From NCBI GenBank assembly GCA_001466705.2, contig LATX02000229.1:124001-188000 (forward strand): a DNA stretch of 64,000 bases. Direction: 5' to 3'. The position numbers and the translations under genes were made by a program. Numbering within the stretch: position 1 is the first letter of the stretch; each line of letters starts with the position of its first letter. This stretch comes from Moniliophthora roreri (lineage: Eukaryota > Basidiomycota > Agaricomycetes > Agaricales > Marasmiaceae). Shown one piece after another: positions 45,084-56,359 of this stretch. Under the pieces are notes generated by a model, which was given only the letters and a program-made list of their open reading frames with translations, was not told where the DNA came from and made no database searches.

Positions 45084-47933
45084 TCACAGTTTAGATATTG
45101 TCTGTTCGCAGTCTCCAAGACCTTTTTGCAACACCCTAAACACGCTGGCATAGTCTGCCGATCGGTTTCGAAGATACCTGCCATGCGTCATGAGCAGCGT
45201 ATTTGCCCACAGCAGGTCAAACTCCAGATGTGGGCTCCGCTCGAGATGATCTGCTACGAACCGAAGGAGCTGCGGAACATATAAAACGGGGAGCTGTCGG
45301 GACACAAGGCGGATGTCTCCACGAGGTATGCTCTCGTATACATGGCGTATAAGAGGCTTCTCGTTCAAGCGGAAAGCCATGACAAGTGCCTTTAGGTATT
45401 CCCCATCTGAGAGTACCTCCAATACCGACTCGGGCGTGAGGTCTATTGTCAAATCGAAAGGATCAAATGTGACCGTTTCGTCGAGAGAAAATATCAACAG
45501 TCCTTCCGTCGACGCCGCTGCCCACGCTCGACCTGTAGGTGAGAACCGAATACACTTCGTCCTGGCCTCTTGTCGGTACTTTCTCCTTGACATATCACCA
45601 GCGCCACGAGAAGCACCTGGAAGACTGGTATCTAGCCTATCTTCAAGGTCGCTCTCGTCTCCTCGGGTGTCTATCAAGTCAATATTGATACCAGCCTCGT
45701 TGACTCTCCGACTGTCCAAGAACTCCTGCGTTCCATCCAGCGACAAATTCTCCGATATCTGGAACTTTTTAACCATTACACCCTCTCCTTCCCGGACATC
45801 ATAAAGCACAACGTATTTACTGTTTCCGCCGGCGAGGAGACAACGACCGTCAGCGGTATACGCAAGACTATTGAAAGCCTTGCCCGACGTGCTATTTGCC
45901 GCCGACATCCGGTCATCTGCTTTTCTTCCACCAGATATATCTCTACGTCCTTCAATCACGTTCGTCTGCTTCGACGCTTGTATGTCAAAGAACATGATCT
46001 GGCCGTCTAGTGTCGAGGCTGCGACTTCCTTGCCATCAGGACGGAAGGCAATGGCGAGGACGTCCGAGTTGAGTGAGAAAGGTTCGACAATTCGTGAACG
46101 GTTGAAGACATTCCATAAGCGTACGGTACGGTCCCATGAACCACTAGCGAGTTGGTTGGCACCGGACGGAGAGAATGCCAGGCCGCTAACAGGGCCCTCG
46201 TGTCCAGAGAGGATGTCGAGCAGTTTGCCTGTCTGAACAGACCACATGAAAATCTCGAATGAATCGGCCGAACCAGCTGCAATAACTTCTCCAGACGGGT
46301 CGACCGCTAAAGAGGAGAACTGAACAGGGGAAGGCGAGGTAAAGGTGCGAAAGTTGCGATAACGCATGAGATCGAACGCTCGTACGGTGCCATCCAAGGA
46401 AGCAGTAAAAAGCACGCTGCCTTGTTTTGCGAATGTGACTGCAGATATAGGTGCCGTGTGTTCCGTGAAAGTGACGAAACAGAACGCGGAATGTGTGGAC
46501 CACACTTTAACCTTCCCGTCGTCGCCTCCTGTGGCAATCGTCTGCCCATCGGGAGCGTAGGCAAGCGTGTTCATGTCAAAGTAATGACCTTGTTGTTTGA
46601 GGATGTACGACTCGGATTGCCACTCCCATACGAGGAGCTGACCGAGCTTTTTAGCCCCGAATGCTAACCATTCTCCCGACTGGTTTATGGCGACAGACGA
46701 GATCTTCTCCTGGGAAATGCTGAGAGTGTGGACATTAGAAAAGGCAGGCATCTCCCATAAGCCGAAAATGCCCGTGGAGAAGCCGACGACAAGGAGGTTG
46801 GATGGTGCGTGGAACGTGGTGCAAACCACATTGGTCCCTGCACGATTGAAATAGTTTCGCTTGTGAATACCCCAGCGTGTGTTGATTATATTGTTTGAGT
46901 TGCCTTCGGATGTGGTTGCGATGGGCGGCTCATCGTCGTCAGAGTCAGATTCAGATTCAGAGGATTCTTTTGCTTTCCAAGTGAAGACAGCGCCATCTTT
47001 GCTAACCGTGTAGATCTTGACGCGGCGTTAGCAATCATAAGATTTACTAAAAGACGAAATGAAGGTACCGTAGCCCCGTCCGTTGAGAAGTAAGCATTCA
47101 GCACTGCACTCCTATGACCGGCAAAAGTCTTTGGTCTGAACCCCTCTACAGGGTGTAGCGTGAAAAGGCGAGCTGTCATATCACGAGAAGTAGATATGAA
47201 ACATCTGCAAGGTGCTCAGCGCGTGGTATAAAGCCATTGAATACATACGCACTTTGAATCGGACGCCCATTGTATACTTAGCACGTCGTCATGATGTCCG
47301 GTATATGTACGATGCAAGATGAAGGGTGCAAACTCGCGAGCTAGATGATTCGGGGTCTTCCATACTTGGATATGTGCACCGTGAGTGACTGCAATGTACC
47401 TGAGCCACGTCAGTGGTAGAGAGTTGATAGATGGTGAAAAATTGCTCACTTTCCGTCTGGAGAAAACCTAATGTCCTTTACAGGCTTATGGAAGTTGAAA
47501 TGGTGAAGAACGACCCCCCGTTTGAAGTTGACAAGTAGCGCACGTCCATCTAATAGTAGGGTGTCATTTATATGCTCGAATATCGGATGGGCGATGATGA
47601 GAACCTTCGTCGACGCTGATTAGAATGTTGGAATCTGGACTGAGCGCGATTGCAGCTATATTTTTCCGGTTTTCGAATGCAAAGGTGAAAGACTTGTTAC
47701 TAGAGAGTAATAATTTCAGAAAGAGTCCCTAGGAGACACAAACTGAGACGCACTTGACAAGGTCAAATACCGAGACGCGATTTCCCACTGGGCTCAGTAG
47801 AGAGTTTCCGTCGGGTGTAAATATAACATTGCCCTGGCGATACACCGTCCCACATATGTTTGAGAACTACAGCAGAGGTTCAGCGCCATGTAGGCTCAGT
47901 AGCATGGGTATCCACCTTGTAATTTGCCTTCAT
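45084..47933 (-). CDS. PWP2: PWP2/UTP1, WD40 protein of the U3 snoRNP
   Basis: Periodic tryptophan protein 2, a scaffold of the UTP-B subcomplex for 18S rRNA processing in the nucleolus. ATG 47933 gives MKANYK, then an intron and FSNICGTVYRQGNVIFTPDGN, the diagnostic PWP2 N-terminus. Tandem WD40 repeats follow, many ending in W or F-D (LASGSWDRTVRLWNVF, TGGDDGKVKVWS), with an acidic insert (ESSESESDSDDDE) after the fourth or fifth. The C-terminal UTP12 domain starts near FDLTIDLTPESVLEVL and ends at SKL. The last exon (46829-45084) is one 580-codon frame; the 5' part has about six short introns. Like MAK5 at the left end, it is a ribosome-biogenesis gene. Confidence 0.92.
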
Positions 47934-48065
47934 CCCAGCAGGTATTGGGAAAGAGCAGGAAAATTTTACACAGCCACTAGACGTCACCACGTGCTTCCCG
48001 GCTCGGACAGACAAAGTCGATGGGCCACGCTGCTCTCATTGCTCAAATCTTCATCCTTTCTCGAT

Positions 48066-48180
48066 GGTTCAACGTTCCAACCCCTCTTCCAGCTCTCCTC
48101 CTCTGTCTGACCTCTTTGCCTACGTATACGGCTCGGTAGGTGCTCTCAGTATGGGCATACGAGTTTACCTCATTGAACGA
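48066..48180 (+). CDS. 5' end of a gene cut by transposons
   Basis: ATG 48066, divergent from PWP2 (132 bp between starts), begins MVQRSNPSSSSPPLSDLFAY then VYGS and a GTAGGT that could be a splice donor at about 48135. From 48182 on, the DNA is transposon-end sequence, so no further exon can be followed in the window. The rest of the gene may lie beyond the insertions. Confidence 0.3.
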
Positions 48181-48181
48181 A

Positions 48182-48245
48182 GAGCCGTACGGCTGGATTT
48201 TGGCTGGGTCCGGGTTGCAATACGGTGCCTCCGAACAGGCCCTTA
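48182..48245. mobile_element. Transposon terminal repeat, right end
   Basis: Read on the minus strand this starts TTA then GGGCCTGTTCGGAGGCACC, which is nearly the inverted copy of the end at 48288. The TTA at the border and the GGGCCTGTT start resemble PIF/Harbinger ends. Its partner end was not found. Confidence 0.4.
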
Positions 48246-48287
48246 CGTTTCAATCTAGACACCGGTCCTGCACCAGTCCTTAATTTG

Positions 48288-50773
48288 CTTAGGGCCTGTT
48301 TGGCGGCACCATTTTGTAACCCGTTTCCCGCTAAAAACAAAATGGACCATTTTTGTCCCCATTTCAGCCATAGGCGCCCAGGACCGAGAACGGATGGAGC
48401 ATTTGGCGGCATCACAACGGCAACACACTATTCAGATTATTCCCACAATGGTATTTGCTGAGTGCCTGCTCGATTGGGGTTCATCCCCACTGTGACACCA
48501 TCTTAAGAGCCTTGTATAACACTTTAACTAATATGGCTCTGAGATCAACAGATTTGACACGTCAGGTATGCTTTGGAGAAGCTTGAAACTTTGCCTAGGA
48601 CACGTTGGATCACACAGTCACATGAGTGTTGGATAGCAATTTTTGGCTGTGTGACCTCCACTTTGCTGTCATTCTGGACTGAGACCTATCTGGATGACAA
48701 CCCATCCCAGTCATCCAGGTATCAAAGTGGTGCCAACAAATGGCACCTTAACTCTTGGTCATTCAACCACTTCAAGTTTAAAGCTAGACTCATGTGGCCA
48801 GTACCGTTCTGTCGGCTCGGTTATGATGGTTTGAAATTGGGGGAAAACAACTGACAGAAGGACTGGGATCAATGTATGGTCAAGAACCATGTCATGAAGT
48901 TGTGACAACAGACTTAGTCATTTTCACATTGGCCTGGCACCCTCACTGCCAGCGAAACTTATATCATGACTCCATCCCGCCCTTGAGAGCCACAAATTTT
49001 TACACATATGAACTGGCCAATGCTGTAAAGGCAGGTGATTCTGGATGTATCATTCTGGTCCTCAAAATCTGGGCACTAAGCTTTTGTTGCAATGGACGGA
49101 CGAAGTATGCTTATGAAATGCTCCATTTAATCCATAATATTGAATGTGTGTGGCCAAAGGAAATAGTGTACATGTACTTTCTCTTGCATTAAGTGACCAT
49201 ATTGCTAATACATTGAATAGAGCAATAATACTGAATAACTGGTTAGCAAATGTGGATGGGAAGGAGGAACGGTGTGTGGAGGTCGATCTTCTCCAAGAAC
49301 ATCTGAACTTTTGGATAAAGGTAAGCAAATGCTAAGATACTATTCTTGTCCTCAATGCAACATGTCAGGTTCTCTACAAGGCCCATGGAAGTAACATGTC
49401 CTGGGATTGGATTGCCATGATTGTGCCCTGTGTCAACATCCTTCATCGTCTAGCCATAGTGATGAACACATCTCTCGGACACTGGCAAGGAACAAAGCAC
49501 AGTGCAGTTGACTTGCAGAACAACATTTGGAAGCTGATGAGGAATCATCGCGAACATGGCCTGTACACATTTCACGAAGGCTGGACTATTGATGATGACG
49601 AAAGTCAGATCATTACTGACAATGTGACTTTGGGTTTGGAGAGCCTGACCACAGGAACTGACAACCCACTCACCGAATACAATGCCAGCTTTCAGCAGCT
49701 CCAAAGACGACGACAAATGCCTCCTGTTACCACCAGCGACGACAAATTGACCCAAAGTCCTCTGATCCCTGCACAAACATTCAATTCGCTGCACGGTGGG
49801 TCAACTGATTCACCCAATGACCCACCAGTTCTTCCGTCCTCTTTATCACAATCTGATCCCCAATCAACTCCCAAAAACCCTCCAACATTCCTCTCGAATA
49901 ATGTCCATTTGGTTGCAGGGTCTGAAGCAGCAAACATGCAATGGGAGCCAGGACTGATAGACACTGAAGTTGGGAGTAATGAAGACAATGGTGATGGAGA
50001 TTCTTCTTTGCTGACTGCCGAAGAATGGAATAGTGTATTGAAAGAATGCGAAGGCGGGCAGGGGGACTTGACTTTTGTGAAGACCACTGAGGATGACATA
50101 GAGCTCTTTTCTGATGGAGAGGGAGATGATTTTGGCAACGAGTCCAGAGAATCTGACTTCGAAGATGACATAGATGATGTTCTATGAGTTTCAATGGGTA
50201 TAGGCACTGCAGAGGGACATAATCTTAGATTTTCATTCTCGTAGCTAGCTGAGACAATGTAATTTCACTAAGTCCCATGTCACATTTTCGTGACATGGCT
50301 TTTTGGGCTACTTTGGTACTAGGCTAGTACATCTGGGTTTAAAATTGGCTGAGCCCTCATTATGATCAAGATTACCTGTTCGAGTCTGTGGGAGTCTTTA
50401 AAAAAGACCAGAAAAGGAAGGATTCTGTCGGAACATTCCTGGGATTTGCCGGGGATGGTCATTGTGAAACTTTTGTTAGCTGGTTGCTGCCATGTCTGCC
50501 AGCATTGTCTTCCACAATACATGTCTTTTCATTCAACCACAAATATTGTGACTGTGTTCCAGCATGCACAAGACCTTTCTCTCCTGAACCCCCAAAAATG
50601 CATTGAAAGAATTAGGGGAAGTACCTTCTAGGCGAAACGAACTGCCCTCAAAGGTCTTGGCTGTCCCTCTAGTCTTCTTCTGTGTGCCAGATATGAAGAC
50701 GTGAGTGCACTGAAGAAAGCATATGTACATCAGGATGTTGCATGCATTGGACAACTGCAGGGGGTGGTCATCT
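48288..50773 (+). mobile_element. DNA-transposon remnant with DUF6589-type gene pieces
   Basis: The left border is TTA followed by GGGCCTGTTTGGCGGCACC. Inside, broken coding pieces include KYAYEMLHLIHNIECVWPK (about 49100-49165), NNWLANVDGKEERCVEVDLL then QEHLNFWIKV, and a 263-codon frame at 49396-50187 starting MSWDWIAMIVPCVNILHRLA and ending in a long acidic tail (DLTFVKTTEDDIELFSDGEG). These are hallmarks of the DUF6589 proteins abundant in Agaricomycetes. A further piece at 50388-50606 has DSVGTFLGFAGDGHCETF. The N-terminal half is full of stops, so the gene is dead. The right end is not seen and may have been lost at the E3 insertion. Confidence 0.55.
49396..50187 (+). pseudogene. DUF6589-type protein, C-terminal part
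   Basis: The longest intact frame of the remnant, 263 codons. WDWIAMIVPCVNILHRLAI and the NPLTEYN..FQQLQRR segment are family-typical; the last 60 residues are strongly acidic. The region just upstream (NFWIKV, then GTAAGC at 49320) suggests this was a downstream exon. No conserved catalytic residues are visible in this part. Confidence 0.55.
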
Positions 50774-50956
50774 CTGTCACGATCCAGGTCCCATCTTCTC
50801 CTACTTCCTTCACCCATTCTCATCCTTTCTCTATCTGCATTACCCGCATACTTCCCGCTAGCATTTATTTCACTTGTACTCATCCTATTCTGTACTCGTT
50901 TCACTTACATTTGATATCTTAGCTACAATATGAGTATTTAAGAGGCTTGTAAATAC
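50774..50956 (+). repeat. Element E3, left part of 5' LTR (interrupted)
   Basis: TGTCACGATCCAGGTCC is a typical Ty3/gypsy LTR start. The DNA is pyrimidine-rich and runs into a GTATTTAAGAGGC TATA-like region before the E1 insertion. It resumes at 58264 after E1 with the same AATAC repeated. LTR identity is inferred from position and sequence style, since the 3' LTR is outside the window. Confidence 0.45.
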
Positions 50957-51419
50957 TGTTACGTTACTTGCGCAGCAACGTCTAGTTCAACTACTCTGAC
51001 GAAGTAAACCTCTTCACCTTAAGCAGTTTCACAAGTTCAAGTTAGAGTTCGTTCAGTGGTTACTGAAGTTCAGAGGTCCAAATATCGGCGTTGACACAAG
51101 TATTGATTAACCAGGTCAAGCTGGAGACTTAGAGTCTCAGCTTGAGCGCTTAAATACAGTACAACCGTTATGACGCTAACTACATTTGGAAAGCGGAAAG
51201 TTCGGTGTTTAAATAAGGTTTCCCGAGCTCGTTGGGATATGAGTAATACAAATACAAAGGGATAAGCAAATGGGGACAGGGAAGGTGTAGAAGTCCAATA
51301 GAACGAGAAGCATATGTGGGAGAAGGAAATGGGAACTGAGAAGGTGTATGAGTCCGATGGAAAAGGGAAGCATAGGGGTAAAGACGAAAGGAGAGAGTCT
51401 AAAGAAAAAGTCTGTAACA
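50957..51419 (-). repeat. E1 3' LTR
   Basis: 463 bp, starting TGTTACGTTACTTGCGCAGC and ending TGTAACA on the plus strand. It contains AGGTCAAGCTG, which is complementary to the E1 primer site. Confidence 0.93.
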
Positions 51420-51458
51420 TTAGCCCCTCAACAAGGGGCAAGCTCCGGTTGCCTACCT

Positions 51459-52535
51459 CTACGACTCTCCATCTCCATACAACTCGGCGTCATAATCGTA
51501 TGACGTATCCGGCCTGTCATCATCCTCCGGCATTTCATCTTCCATTTCCATCACCGGGGTCGTCGGAGTATCCAGAACCGGTTGCCATCCCATGGCCTGT
51601 CGCTCCTCTACTGACAGCAACCTCACCTTTCTTGGATCTGCCCCTACAAACAGCAACTGGGCGTCCTGATCGTATTCCTTGACCAACATCTCAACATTCC
51701 CCTCCGAGATTGTCGTAGGGCTCGTCGTTATAGTTTCGTTCATCGTCATAATGGTGACTGTCCGACATAGAGTCTGAGCTCGAATGAGCCCTTCGACCCA
51801 CAATGCGGCCAGACCTTCATTGGTCAGGGCAGTGTCCAGATGTATGTCCAGGCTGAGTCTTGAAGCATCTGCGACACATGTACTGCGGGCAATGTCTGGC
51901 GAAATGGCGCTCCAATCCGCACACAGGGCAGAGACGCGGTCGACGAGCTGCATCATTAGGGTCGGCGCTGGAGTCGGACTTCTCAAGCTGACTATTGGTG
52001 GGTCTTCGACGCTTTCGGGAGCTCGGTTCTCCCGATCTCGGTCCTCGACCACGTCCTCTGACTCTGCGAGAACGACCTCCCCTCCAACCGCGGGAATATG
52101 CTCCACTCTCGGGCGGAACTGTGGCTTCAGGCGTCTGAAGATTTCGGGGGTCAACAGCGGTCGGAGGTTCGGGCTGGGAGTCAATTGACTCGACCTTATA
52201 TTTGACATCGGGATCGGGAGTGGGGTCAGGATAAACGAGGGCGTTGTCGGGATCGGAGGAGGAATGGGGAGCGGTGGAGAGTCGGGCTTCGCTGCCCACG
52301 GGTTCGTCTGTGAGTCTGGAGATAAGGCTTCTGTCGTCGTTGAGATCGGGACGGGGATATCCGTTTCTGTCTGTTCGTCGTCCGAGACGGTCGAGGAGGT
52401 TGAAGGTGAGGGGATCAGGGTATTCTGACATTGCTCTAGGATCTGCGGGGGGAGGCATGGACAAATGGGGGTGGAACGGAAAGGTGGACGGTACCGTAAT
52501 AGGACCTTCAAGCCCCAACTGATAATTACAGGCAT
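51459..52535 (-). CDS. E1 post-pol frame B: acidic, Pro-rich protein
   Basis: An open frame of 358 codons after pol on the sense strand of E1. It is rich in Pro, Ser and Thr in the first half, contains RVSALCADWSAISPDIARS in the middle and ends strongly acidic (EMEDEMPEDDDRPDTSYD). No known domain. Element E2 has a comparable frame with ELNALCANWESTAPS at the same relative place. It overlaps the zinc-knuckle frame A in another phase. First ATG not certain; expression could be by splicing. Confidence 0.4.
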   Translation of the reverse strand: MPVIISWGLKVLLRYRPPFRSTPICPCLPPQILEQCQNTLIPSPSTSSTVSDDEQTETDIPVPISTTTEALSPDSQTNPWAAKPDSPPLPIPPPIPTTPSFILTPLPIPMSNIRSSQLTPSPNLRPLLTPEIFRRLKPQFRPRVEHIPAVGGEVVLAESEDVVEDRDRENRAPESVEDPPIVSLRSPTPAPTLMMQLVDRVSALCADWSAISPDIARSTCVADASRLSLDIHLDTALTNEGLAALWVEGLIRAQTLCRTVTIMTMNETITTSPTTISEGNVEMLVKEYDQDAQLLFVGADPRKVRLLSVEERQAMGWQPVLDTPTTPVMEMEDEMPEDDDRPDTSYDYDAELYGDGES

Positions 52536-52542
52536 ACATCAC
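51817..52542 (-). CDS. E1 post-pol frame A: double zinc-knuckle protein
   Basis: An open frame of 241 codons overlapping frame B. It has an Arg-rich nuclear-localisation-like block (GGRSRRVRGRGRGPRSG, then SSRKRRRP) and ends with a Cys/His array: CPVCGLERHFARHCPQYMC then RRCFKTQPGHTSGHC. The spacing C-x2-C-x4-H-x4-C followed by C-x2-C with GH and C is that of two linked zinc knuckles. It lies where retroviruses carry env or accessory genes. The matching array occurs in E2. Role could be nucleic-acid binding; this is inference. Confidence 0.45.
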   Translation of the reverse strand: MMYACNYQLGLEGPITVPSTFPFHPHLSMPPPADPRAMSEYPDPLTFNLLDRLGRRTDRNGYPRPDLNDDRSLISRLTDEPVGSEARLSTAPHSSSDPDNALVYPDPTPDPDVKYKVESIDSQPEPPTAVDPRNLQTPEATVPPESGAYSRGWRGGRSRRVRGRGRGPRSGEPSSRKRRRPTNSQLEKSDSSADPNDAARRPRLCPVCGLERHFARHCPQYMCRRCFKTQPGHTSGHCPDQ

Positions 52543-52859
52543 CTGATTTGCAATCTCGAGGCTGCAGCTTTCAACGATTCTTTCGAAAAGCTTTCATTGG
52601 GTCCTGAGGAAAAACAAGCTTTTGACGCAGGGTTCCAATCGGTTGTGTTGATTAGCGGCGCTGCGGATTTGGTCGTCGTATTGTTCGGTATTAAAGAGGT
52701 GGAGAAGTTGGTAGGGGTTGGGTCTGAGGCCGTTCGGGAAGGTGATGTTTTCGCCGTATCGGCCTTCTCCTGACACAGTAGGAACAGGGCTCGGGTCTCG
52801 GGCTGGCTGGCTGCCAGCAGAAGAAGAGGAAGAGGCGGCGGAGGATGCATTGGACATGG

Positions 52860-55800
52860 TTATGTTTCGGTTGGAATGGGGTCTCTGGGTTTCACTTGAT
52901 GTTTCTTTATGTACCCTCTGAGGAGATCTAGACAATTCGTCATCCCTTCCATCCGAATCCATCGATTATGAGACGAGTCGTAACCGGTGTACGACACCAG
53001 GAATTCTCGTGGTCGTTTCTTCGGTCTATGCCCCACTATTGCTTCCACTTCATATTCTTCGAACCCTTCAATAAGGTCTGGGGGTGGTTCCGTGAAGCTT
53101 GGTCCGTGGGCTTCGGTCTGTTTGAACGGCGATAGTAAGGCTGCATGAAAAACGGGGTGGATTTTCCATTGATGAGGTAATTCCAATTTGTATGTTACTG
53201 GTCCGAGTGCCTGGAGGATTTTGAATGGTCCTTCCCTTTTCGGTGCTAACTTCTTTGAGGGGTATCCCGTGGCTAGATTCTTTGCTTCTAGCCAAACCTT
53301 TTGTCTTTCTTCGAACGTATCCAGTTTCTGCTTCTCCCTTCGTATCATCTGTTGTCGTGCTAGCTCCAATAGACTTACTGTCTCTTCCCTTACTCTTTTC
53401 AGTTCTTGGAGTCGTTCTTCTACCAATGGTATTGTCGTTCTTTCGAATATTGTTGGAAGTGGGCGAGGGTGATATCCCATCATCATATAAAATGGAGATT
53501 TCTTGAGGACTGAATGGGTTCGGTTGTTATGGGCGAATTCTGCTAGCGGGAGGTATTCCTTCCATCGAGTTTGTTCTTTCGAGCAGAATGCTCTAAGGTA
53601 GACTTCAATTTCCTGATTTACTCGTTCCGTTTCTCCGTCTGTCTGAGGATGGAACGCGGTGCTCATGGAATGTTTGATGGATAATTGTTTTCCCATCTCC
53701 TGGAACACTTCTGCTGCAAATCTGGGGTCTCGATCGGATATGATTCGGTCTGGTAATCCGAACCTTTTGTAAAGATGTTGGATCAGCATTTCCGCTATCT
53801 TGGTGGCATCCGCCGTTTTTGCGCATGGAGTAAAAATTACCCCCTTCATAGACGAGTGGTCCACCACGACCAAAATAGAGTTCATTCCGTCGCATTCTGG
53901 CAGATCCATGATGAGATCCATCGTACAGACTTGAAACGGGAAGGAATTTGGTGTCAGTTGAAGTGGTTGGATCGGAGTTCTCGTGGGGTGTGTGTTAACT
54001 TTCGACTGTTGACATATTATGCAACCATCGACAAACAATTTGATGAATTTAGCCATTCCTGGCCACCAGAAATCTTGTTGCACCTGTTCGATTGTATTCT
54101 ACTGCCCTGGGTGTCCCACACCCGGAGTGTCGTGAATCGATTGTATGATTCGTCGGCAGAGTTCGAGATCATTTGGTACGTAGACTCGCTCTTTGAAAAA
54201 GAGCAGGTCTCCGTCAATTCTCCAGTCGGATAATGCGGACTTGATCGGCGGCATGCCTTGGTCCAATAATTGTTCCAAGGCCGATTTGTGAAAATCGTCT
54301 GGGCCCAATCGTTTTGCAATGTCGTCCTTCATTCCTAAATCGATTCCTCTGATAAAGAGTCGATCCAGTAATACTATAATGTCCTCGTTGTCGCTATTGA
54401 CATCATCTTGTTCATTACTTCGTCTGGACAGAGCATCTGCTTGTGAAATCGTTTTTCCTGGAACGTGTACCAGGCCTAAATCGAATTCTGATAAGAACAA
54501 GCTCCATCTTGCTTGCCTTCTATTCAATTTCTGTGCTGTTCGGAAGTATGTTAGGTTCTTGTGGTCGGAAAGAACTAGAACCTTGAATTTTCCTCCCATG
54601 AGGTAGTGTCGCCACTCCATCAGCGCTCTGTAGATTGCAAGAAGTTCGTGATCGTAGATTTCGTAATTCCGCTCTGTGGGAGAAAAGGACTTAGATAAAT
54701 ATCCGCAGGGGTGCCATTCTCCGTCGGGCCCCTTTTGTCGAAGTACCACTCCTGTAGCCCATTTAGAAGCATCTGCTTCTATGCAGAAGGGTTTATCGAC
54801 GTCCGGCATTACTAGTATTGGTTTGGAAAGGAATTTTGCCTTCAGAAGGTCAAAGGCAATTTGGCATTGTCGTGTCCATTCGAATTTTTGGTTTTTCTGT
54901 AAGAGGTCGTTAAGTGGCCTTGTGAGATGTGCATATTTCCCAATAAATTTTCGATAGAAGTTTCCGAATCCTAAAAATGCTTGTACTCCCTTCACCATCT
55001 GCGGCGGCTCCCAATCGGCTATTCCTGACAATTTTACGGGGTCCATGGTGATATACCCGGGTTGGATCACCATTCCTAGGAAGACTACCTTCATTACGTC
55101 AAATTCGCATTTCTCCGGTTTGAGGAACAGGTCATGCGTCTTAAGACGACGCATCAAACGTTCTGTTCGTTCTTTGTGATCGTCTCGGCTTTCTGAGAAG
55201 ATGAGGATGTCATCCATATACACTACACACCATCCTTCGTCGATGAAGTCGGAGAGAATATCGTTCATGAAAGCTTGGAAGGTGGCGGGGGAGTTGCTCA
55301 ATCCAAAGAACATCACTGTTGGTTCGAAAAGTCCTCTGTTGGTTTTGAATGCGGCTTTCCATTGGTCTCCGTCCTTTATTCTAACGTTGTTATATCCATT
55401 TTGAAGGTCAAGTTTTGTAAATATCTTCGCTCCTTTGAGTTTATCGAGAAGCTCCGAAATTAAGGGTAAGGGATACGCGTTCTTCACTGTTCCTTTATTG
55501 AGTTCTCGGTAATCTTGTGTGGGCCTCAGCGCTCCTTTCTCTTTTTTGGCTACAAAGAAGAAGGGGGAGGCCATAGGAGATTTCGATTTCCGGATATATC
55601 CTTTTCGTAAGTTTTCTTCAAGGAATTTGTCTTGTTCCTCCTGTTCGAGAGGACTTAACGGATAAAGCTTGCAATTTCTGGGAACGAAGTCTGGTTTGAG
55701 ATCGATTGCATGGTCGTACGCCCTAGTTGGCAGAAATCGCTCTGCTTTTCCCTTTTCGAACCGATCTCGATATCCTATCAGATAGCTAGGAATAAGTTCC

Positions 55801-56342
55801 TCGATTTCCCTTTTAACAGTCTGTTGTTGGTGAGCCATTTCTTGGGATGCTGTAGTTTTGGCTCCTATGAGGATCTCAGGTTCGAATTCGTCCAGGATTC
55901 CTCGGAACCTTTTGATCTGAATTCTTCGTTGGGGGTGGAACTGCATTTCTCCTGTCTCCCAGTTAATCGACGGGTTGTGATATCTCAACCATGGAAGTCC
56001 CAGGATCATATCTTCATCTCTGATACCTGAGATCATAAAGTTCTCCCTGAACTCCTTTCCTGCGATCTGAAATTCCAACTCCACGACATGTGTTATCCAT
56101 GCCGTTTTATTGGCTGTTCCATCAACATTGAACACTCGGATCTTTTCCGGTAATCGGATCCACCTTTTTCCCATCGTCCGAGCCAGCTCCATGCTTACGA
56201 ACCTCCCTCCTGCCCCTGAGTCTAGTAAGGCTTTTGTTTCGATGATTTTCGTTCCCACTTTGTACTTGAGAGGAATGTGCATAGAATTTCGGTCCATCTT
56301 AGCTAGTACAAAGTGTGAAATAGTTATCGGCGGTGGAGACAT
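52860..56342 (-). CDS. pol: E1 pol polyprotein, one internal stop
   Basis: Protease DSGAGG with upstream KALL, reverse transcriptase with FFGLSNSPATFQ and YMDDIL, RNase H with DASKWATGVVL and SDHKNLTYF, then integrase with H..H in HDTPGVGH and CIICQQSK, and the DDE residues in CTMDLIMDLP, ISDRDPRF and HPQTDGETERVNQE. The end (YEVEAIVGHRPKKRPREFLV ... YTGYDSSHNRW) is chromodomain-like. ATG at 56340-56342. A TAG at 54099-54101 splits the frame inside the integrase zinc finger; the reading resumes in the same frame directly after it. Catalytic residues are otherwise present. Confidence 0.9.
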
Positions 56343-56359
56343 TGTCCTCTTCCGCCGTT

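Noticed and set aside
45313..46667. Long open frames on the plus strand across PWP2
   Set aside because: Shadows of the PWP2 last exon on the opposite strand.
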